Positions 59,385 through 64,000 of a DNA stretch of 64,000 nucleotides are shown piece by piece. Within the stretch, counting starts at the first letter, position 1; each line of letters opens with the position of its first letter. The notes under the pieces were generated by a model that did no database searches, had not been told where the DNA came from, and worked only from the letters and a program-made list of their open reading frames with translations. The stretch comes from Gammaproteobacteria bacterium (GTDB lineage Bacteria; Pseudomonadota; Gammaproteobacteria; Arenicellales; Poriferihabitantaceae), in the NCBI GenBank assembly GCA_030432755.1, contig JAUILZ010000019.1, positions 1 through 64,000 of the forward strand, given 5' to 3'. The position numbers and the translations under genes were made by a program.

Positions 59385-60098
59385 ATGGCAGGTAAAGGGG
59401 ACAAACTCCCCCGGAAATCGAGCAAGTCCGAAGTAGACGCGTTTATCGGGAAAATCAGGTCCACGCCGGTCGTCAAGGCCGGCGGTGACCGCGGGCGACT
59501 GATTTTCGCCATGGATGCCACGGCGAGTCGCGAACCCACCTGGGACCGGGCCTGCCAGATACAGGGTGAAATGTTCAGGGAAACCGCCACTCTCGGTGGG
59601 CTGGAGTTGCAGCTTTGCTACTACCGCGGATACGGCGAGTTCGAAGCGAGTCCCTGGTTGTCCTCCGCGGATGCATTACTGAAGCGCATGACGAGCGTAT
59701 CCTGCAGAGGTGGCTTCACCCAGATTGAAAAAGTACTGCGCCAGGCAATCAGGGAGACAAAACGGAAGAAGGTTCACGCCGTTGTTTTTGTCGGTGATTG
59801 CATGGAGGAAAAGGTGGATCGCCTGTGTCACCTGGCCGGAGAGCTCGGACTTCTCGGCGTACCCGTCTTCGTATTTCACGAGGGATCGGAGCCCGGGGCG
59901 CAACGCGCATTCAGGCAGATCGCCGGGCTGACCAACGGCGCCTATTGCTCCTTCGACGCCTCGAGCGCCGCACAGCTGCGCGACCTGTTGAGCGCGGTTG
60001 CGGTGTATGCCGCCGGTGGACGGGCCGCACTACAGGACTTCAGCAGAAAAAGCAGTGAGCTGGTGCGGCGGTTGACACACCAGCTCGACAAGGATTGA
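59385..60098 (+). CDS. VWA domain protein
   Basis: A 237-residue cytosolic protein whose core is a von Willebrand A fold. The metal site is the variant DATAS in RLIFAMDATASREPTWDRA, with conserved later segments GGFTQIEKVLRQAIRE and VVFVGDCMEE at the right distances. The N-terminus is lysine-rich and polar, with no signal peptide. A J-domain membrane protein gene starts four bases after its stop, so the two form an operon. I recall similar VWA/J-domain pairs in other proteobacteria but no experimental role. Confidence 0.8.
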   Translation: MAGKGDKLPRKSSKSEVDAFIGKIRSTPVVKAGGDRGRLIFAMDATASREPTWDRACQIQGEMFRETATLGGLELQLCYYRGYGEFEASPWLSSADALLKRMTSVSCRGGFTQIEKVLRQAIRETKRKKVHAVVFVGDCMEEKVDRLCHLAGELGLLGVPVFVFHEGSEPGAQRAFRQIAGLTNGAYCSFDASSAAQLRDLLSAVAVYAAGGRAALQDFSRKSSELVRRLTHQLDKD

Positions 60099-60101
60099 AC
60101 C

Positions 60102-60830
60102 ATGATTCGCCTGGTTGTGTTTGGCGGCCTGGCTGTCATTCTGTTCATGTTCTTCCGATGGCTCTCGCGCCAACCCCGAAAGGTCCAGTGGCAATCCATG
60201 GCAGGTCTGGTGGCGATCGTTCTGATCCTGCTCGTTGTCTCGGGTCGGGCGCATTGGCTGATGGCGATATTTGCCGCGCTCCTGCCGTTCCTGCGCGGGA
60301 TGCTGTCCCTGCTCGCGCATATCCCGCTGCTACAGCGATTGTTTGGCGGCGCGAAAGCCTCGCAGTCATCGACGACATCGAGCGGCGGGCAGACTTCCAC
60401 CGTGCGAAGCCGTTATATCCACATGACGCTGAACCACGAAACCGGAGACGTCAACGGTGAGGTGCTGGAAGGACGGTTCAAGGGAGAGACACTCGACCGG
60501 TTGGAACTCGAACAACTCCTGGAACTGTTGCAGGAGTGCGGGGATGATGAAGAATCGGTCGCCCTGCTGCAGGCCTACCTCGACCGGGTGCATGGGGATA
60601 CCTGGCAGCAACGGGCGGGTGAACAGGGACGGAAGGAAGCGTCCGACGATCCGGGCAGCATGTCGCGGGAGGAGGCGATTCAGATACTGGGACTGCAACC
60701 GGATCCAGATGAGCAGGAAATCATCCAGGCGCACCGTCGACTGATGCAGAGCGTCCACCCGGATCGCGGCGGCTCCGCCTACCTCGCGGCCAGGATCAAT
60801 CTCGCCAAGGCAACCCTGTTGGGGAAATAG
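60102..60830 (+). CDS. Membrane protein with C-terminal J domain
   Basis: A 242-residue protein. Two N-terminal membrane helices (IRLVVFGGLAVILFMFFRWL and MAGLVAIVLILLVVSG), then a third hydrophobic stretch (LMAIFAALLPFLRGMLSLLAHIPLL), a soluble middle, and a C-terminal J domain (EEAIQILGLQPDPDEQEIIQAHRRLMQSVHPDRGGS) with an intact HPD motif. This layout resembles DjlA/TIM14-type J proteins that recruit Hsp70 to a membrane. It is coupled to the VWA gene upstream. Its substrate is unknown. Confidence 0.85.
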   Translation: MIRLVVFGGLAVILFMFFRWLSRQPRKVQWQSMAGLVAIVLILLVVSGRAHWLMAIFAALLPFLRGMLSLLAHIPLLQRLFGGAKASQSSTTSSGGQTSTVRSRYIHMTLNHETGDVNGEVLEGRFKGETLDRLELEQLLELLQECGDDEESVALLQAYLDRVHGDTWQQRAGEQGRKEASDDPGSMSREEAIQILGLQPDPDEQEIIQAHRRLMQSVHPDRGGSAYLAARINLAKATLLGK

Positions 60831-60926
60831 GTTCATGCCATTCGGAGTGTCAACTGATTGCCAGGAGCGGACTGATTTTCGTCAACTCCATATCATTCGG
60901 GAGGTACTCGGGCTACATTCCTCCGG

Positions 60927-62243
60927 GTGGTGACCAGCATGCCTGTCCTCTTTCTGTATTCGATGTCCTTGTGCAACCCGCCCCGGTTGAGAATACCCAT
61001 CCGGACTGGAATCCTTATGCTGGCGCTGTTGGCGCTCACGGGATGTAACAGCCTGGGCAACCGGATCGACAAAGGAATCGAGAAGGTCGGGACGGAGCTT
61101 ACCGGGGTCCCGGTTACAGTCGAATCCGTTTCGTTGCGAATCGGGCCGGGAAAAGGTGAGATTTCAGGTCTTACGATTGGCAATCTGGAGGGTTATTCGG
61201 ATCTGAATGCGTTCGAGCTTGAATACGCCAGCCTGAACCTGGGATTGTTTTCACTGGTGGGTTCTTCACGCTACGTCGTCGATGAACTGATCATTACCTC
61301 CCCGGTGGTTCGATACGAGCAAATAGGCCCGGGTCAATCCAACCTGAAGGAGCTGCTTGACCGCGTCCAGTCCAGTCGGGATTCGCATGACGAGCCGGCG
61401 ACCGGGCATGACGGTGTGGACGGGGAGGCCGACGAGAGCGAATCCCGTCCTGTACGCATACGCGTCAAGTCGCTCGTCATCGAGGGGGTCACGTTCGACC
61501 TGCTGCTGGCGGATGGAACCGCCCGAACGATCGTCCTGCCTTCATTGCAAATGTCCGACGTCGGCGGGAAGGAGGGGATAACACCGCTGGCCCTCGGCGC
61601 CCTGATAGTCGGGTCGATCGGCCGGGAGGTTCTGAAGCAGGCATTGGAGCAACGATTGATGGCTGGCGGGCGTCTGGATGGCGGTCTGCTGGCGGCCTAC
61701 CTGCAGGAGCATTTCGAGCTTTCGGAAGCACAACTGGAAAGCGTCCGCGAGACCGCCCTGCTGATCGGGAACGAGGTTGGTCGGATAGTCGACCAGTGGG
61801 CGGACCAGGGATACACAGACCCGGCTGCAATCCGCGAGCAACTGGAAACGGTAGCCGCGAACGCCCTGGAAATCCTTTCAGATGCGCTGGACCAGCAACA
61901 ACTGGAGTCGATCAGGGCCCTGCTGACCAATCTCCAGGAGATCGCCCGCGATACCGCGAACCGGTTGACCATTGACCGGGTGATCGACTCTCTCGGGCTG
62001 GAAGCGGCTCAACTCCCGGAGTTCAGGGACCTGTATCGCCAGTTTCTTGAAAACCTCTCTCTGCTGGTTCACCGGTACCGGTCGGATCCGGCGTTTTCAC
62101 TGGATGAGATGTTGCTCGAAACGGACCGCTTGCAGAAGGAGTTGAACCTGCGGCTGGGTGAATTTTTAAGCCCGGATCAGCTCGACCGGTTCCGAACCCT
62201 GTTCGGGAAAATCCGGGCCCGGATCGAGAAGATGACCCGATAG
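60927..62243 (+). CDS. AsmA-like lipoprotein of unknown function
   Basis: Up to 438 residues from GTG 60927; ATG 60939 and 60963 are also possible. The lipobox LALLALTGC lies about 40 residues in, so an ATG at 60963 would give a more normal signal peptide. The first part after the cysteine (VTVESVSLRIGPGKGEISGLTIGNLEGYSD, ELIITSPVVRYEQ) resembles the start of AsmA/DUF748-type proteins. The rest, from LGALIVGSIGREVLKQAL, is helical and charged and unfamiliar. It follows the J-domain gene by about 100 bases. Confidence 0.7.
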   Translation: MVTSMPVLFLYSMSLCNPPRLRIPIRTGILMLALLALTGCNSLGNRIDKGIEKVGTELTGVPVTVESVSLRIGPGKGEISGLTIGNLEGYSDLNAFELEYASLNLGLFSLVGSSRYVVDELIITSPVVRYEQIGPGQSNLKELLDRVQSSRDSHDEPATGHDGVDGEADESESRPVRIRVKSLVIEGVTFDLLLADGTARTIVLPSLQMSDVGGKEGITPLALGALIVGSIGREVLKQALEQRLMAGGRLDGGLLAAYLQEHFELSEAQLESVRETALLIGNEVGRIVDQWADQGYTDPAAIREQLETVAANALEILSDALDQQQLESIRALLTNLQEIARDTANRLTIDRVIDSLGLEAAQLPEFRDLYRQFLENLSLLVHRYRSDPAFSLDEMLLETDRLQKELNLRLGEFLSPDQLDRFRTLFGKIRARIEKMTR

Positions 62244-62264
62244 GCATCGACCGGACTGCCACGC

Positions 62265-62717
62265 TCACACGCGCCCGATCGGCATCGTGTAGCATGCCGC
62301 GTCGCCCTCCAGCACGACCGTGCCGTCGGCCAGCGTCACGCGCGCCGTAATTTCCGTGATGGGTTTGTCCGCGCGCACCTTCGTCACCTCGACGCTGCCG
62401 GTGATGCGGTCGCCCGGGCGGACCGGCGCCTTGAAGCGCCAGTTGGTCTGCAGGAACACGGTGCCGGGTCCGGGCAGGTCTTCCGCCACGACCGCGTTGA
62501 GGATGGCGCTGGTGATCCCGCCCTGCACCACGATGCCGCCGAAGGGCGTCGATTTCGCCAGTTCCTCGTCATAATGCAGCGGATTGCCGTCGCCGCTGAT
62601 CTCGGTGAACAGTGCGATGTCGCGGCTGGCGACGTCGCGTGTCCTCTCGGCGGCCTGGCCGACGCGCGGCATTCCGTTGGGCCATGTTTCGTTGTCGATC
62701 ATGATGGATATCTCCAT
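62265..62717 (-). CDS. MaoC-like hot-dog hydratase
   Basis: A 150-residue single hot-dog domain of the (R)-specific enoyl-CoA hydratase type. The catalytic Asp/His loop is FTEISGDGNPLHYDEELAKSTPFGGIVVQGG, and LQTNWRFKAPVRPGDRITGSVEV follows as in MaoC proteins. The start may be at the first Met or at Met6 (MIDNETW). It lies 15 bases downstream of the flavoprotein gene on the same strand, so the two are probably cotranscribed. The substrate is unknown. Confidence 0.88.
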   Translation of the reverse strand: MEISIMIDNETWPNGMPRVGQAAERTRDVASRDIALFTEISGDGNPLHYDEELAKSTPFGGIVVQGGITSAILNAVVAEDLPGPGTVFLQTNWRFKAPVRPGDRITGSVEVTKVRADKPITEITARVTLADGTVVLEGDAACYTMPIGRV

Positions 62718-62732
62718 GGTTGGTGTGTCGGA

Positions 62733-64000
62733 TCAGCCGTTCGCGGCCAGTGCCAGCGTTGTCTGCGATTCGTCGGCGGCGAGCCGGCTTCGACCGTTCT
62801 CGTGCGCGGCGATCAGGGCCTCGAGATTTGCCACGGCCTGCGGGCGCAGGGCAGCGATGCGCCGGCGCAGGGCATTGAGCTTCTCGCCCGCGTCGCGGCT
62901 GGACGCATCGGCGGTGGTGAAGCCGGCCAGGCGATGCCCGCGCGCCCAGGCGCGCATGGCCGGGTCGCTGGCCCAGGCCTCGCCGTTGCGCAGTTCCGCC
63001 AGCACGGCCCTGGGCCAGGTGACCAGGTGCTCTTCGTACGGAATCGGCGCGCACAAACGGTTCTTGCGGTCCTCGTCGTCCATGGTGGCTTCGACGAAGC
63101 CGGTCGCGGCGGCGCTGAAACTGATGCGACCGTCACGGACGAACTGCAACGTGATGCGCGGCCCGTCGAATACCGGCACGGTGGGCCGGAAGCTGATCGC
63201 CCGCGCGGTGCAGTCGACGTAAAGCGCATTGGCTGGAGCCTGCAGGATGCCGTCCTCGAAAACGATACGATCCGCGTCGATGCGGCGCACGCGGCGCCCG
63301 CGGATCACGTTTTTCACCTGCCGCAGCAGCGTGAGTTCTCCGCGCGAGATGGTCGCCTGGTGGAACATGCCCGGCCGCACTTTCGGGTCCAGCCGCAGCA
63401 TGTCGCCGGAGCGTTCGAGACGCTCGTAGATCTCGTCCAGGCTGCGGGCGCTGACGGCTGCTTCGAGGCCGTTGGCCAGGCCCTCCACCATGCGCAGCGT
63501 GCCGGCGCCCCCCGGCTGAAGGGTTTCGCGATTCAGAAGCCAGGAGTCGCGCGGGACGATCCAGCGCAGGTTCCCGGCACCCACGCCCTGTTCAAGCAGC
63601 CAGATCACGACGTCCATACTGGTCTTGCCGCCGCCGACCACGACGTAGTGCCGGCCGGGCGCCAGAGATTGCGGCAGCTCGCCGGGCGTTATCACTGTCA
63701 CGCCCGGCGCGCTCTCGTATGGTCGCGTGTGGCTTACCGGGGTGGAGATGCGGTAAAAGGTCGTGTCCACCACTTTCCTGTTCACGCGGATGTCCCTGAC
63801 CTCTCCGGTCGCCAGTGAGACGGCCCGGTGCTGGCCGTTCCAGTCTCCGCGATAGTCGTGCAGGGGCAGGAACCGCACCCGGCCGGAGGGCAGAAAGCGT
63901 TCCTGCATCAATTGTTCGAAATAGGCGGTGATCTCGGCACCACCGGCCTGCTGGTAAAGGCCCGAGTTGGGGCCGCCGGTCTCGACACGGCGGCTGCCCA
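62733..64000 (-). CDS. FAD/NAD(P)-binding oxidoreductase, N-terminus beyond the window
   Basis: The frame remains open to the right edge, where GSRRVETGGPNSGLYQQAGG and AEITAYFEQLM can be read before the first internal start, so the gene is cut. At least 422 codons are present, including the stop. The Rossmann motif HYVVVGGGKTSMDVVIWLLEQG, the short DCTARA-type segment and LRWIVPRDSWLLNRE suggest a flavin monooxygenase-like or related two-dinucleotide-domain flavoprotein. The FAD-binding N-terminus lies outside. The MaoC-like gene follows on the same strand. Confidence 0.82.
   Translation of the reverse strand, partial: GSRRVETGGPNSGLYQQAGGAEITAYFEQLMQERFLPSGRVRFLPLHDYRGDWNGQHRAVSLATGEVRDIRVNRKVVDTTFYRISTPVSHTRPYESAPGVTVITPGELPQSLAPGRHYVVVGGGKTSMDVVIWLLEQGVGAGNLRWIVPRDSWLLNRETLQPGGAGTLRMVEGLANGLEAAVSARSLDEIYERLERSGDMLRLDPKVRPGMFHQATISRGELTLLRQVKNVIRGRRVRRIDADRIVFEDGILQAPANALYVDCTARAISFRPTVPVFDGPRITLQFVRDGRISFSAAATGFVEATMDDEDRKNRLCAPIPYEEHLVTWPRAVLAELRNGEAWASDPAMRAWARGHRLAGFTTADASSRDAGEKLNALRRRIAALRPQAVANLEALIAAHENGRSRLAADESQTTLALAANG

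Overview
The window is a GC-rich, densely coded stretch of what looks like a gammaproteobacterial chromosome. The gene orders point that way: glnA-ntrB-ntrC, hflK-hflC-DUF2065-purA, rpoE-rseA-rseB, guaB-guaA, and a type II secretion operon running gspD to gspM. Species and genus cannot be read from the sequence. No rRNA, tRNA, CRISPR array, prophage or complete insertion sequence was found.

Layout. 1-8.2 kb: argC, an AT-rich orphan ORF, a short coiled-coil membrane protein, a PLP enzyme, ttcA on the minus strand, a giant AsmA-type protein and a DUF938 methyltransferase. 8.2-12.4 kb: a nitrogen-control block in which glnA has a sigma-54 promoter and two upstream NtrC-type sites, a terminator follows glnA, and a perfect NtrC palindrome precedes ntrB-ntrC. 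12.5-16.3 kb: hflK, hflC, DUF2065, purA. 16.4-18.9 kb: gabD, an orphan PqqD-like protein and a LysM lipoprotein. 19-22.9 kb, minus strand: hisG and pntAB. 23.1-30.6 kb: rnr-rlmB, an FMN glutamate-synthase-like membrane protein, a fused MsrA-MsrB, pdxJ and a Mth938-like protein. 30.7-32 kb: hom.

32-44.4 kb holds the type II secretion system: secretin D, ATPase E, platform F, pseudopilins G to K, and L and M, followed without a gap by recJ. gspC and gspN are not here. 44.5-46.8 kb is the envelope-stress unit rpoE-rseA-rseB. A 262-263 base element with inverted ends occurs twice, once between hom and gspD and once between rseB and ppx. 47.2-54.6 kb: ppx on plus; prc, avtA and a 2-phosphoglycerate-kinase-like gene in a minus-strand series; then an ArsR-methyltransferase fusion. 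54.9-58.7 kb: a lytic transglycosylase and guaBA. 58.7-62.2 kb is the least conventional region: a Tat-type gene with a stop at codon 4, then a VWA protein, a membrane J-domain protein and an AsmA-like lipoprotein. The window ends on minus in a MaoC-like hydratase and a flavoprotein cut by the edge.

Best leads for novelty: the paired MITE-like element with its conserved hairpins; the broken Tat gene and the VWA/J-domain/lipoprotein set beside it; the AT-rich ORF after argC; the 2-phosphoglycerate-kinase-like gene coupled to avtA; and a gspH with no usual start codon ahead of its prepilin signal. The nitrogen-control sites are a clear match to the classical enterobacterial arrangement. All assignments come from reading the sequence and recalled family knowledge; no database search was run.
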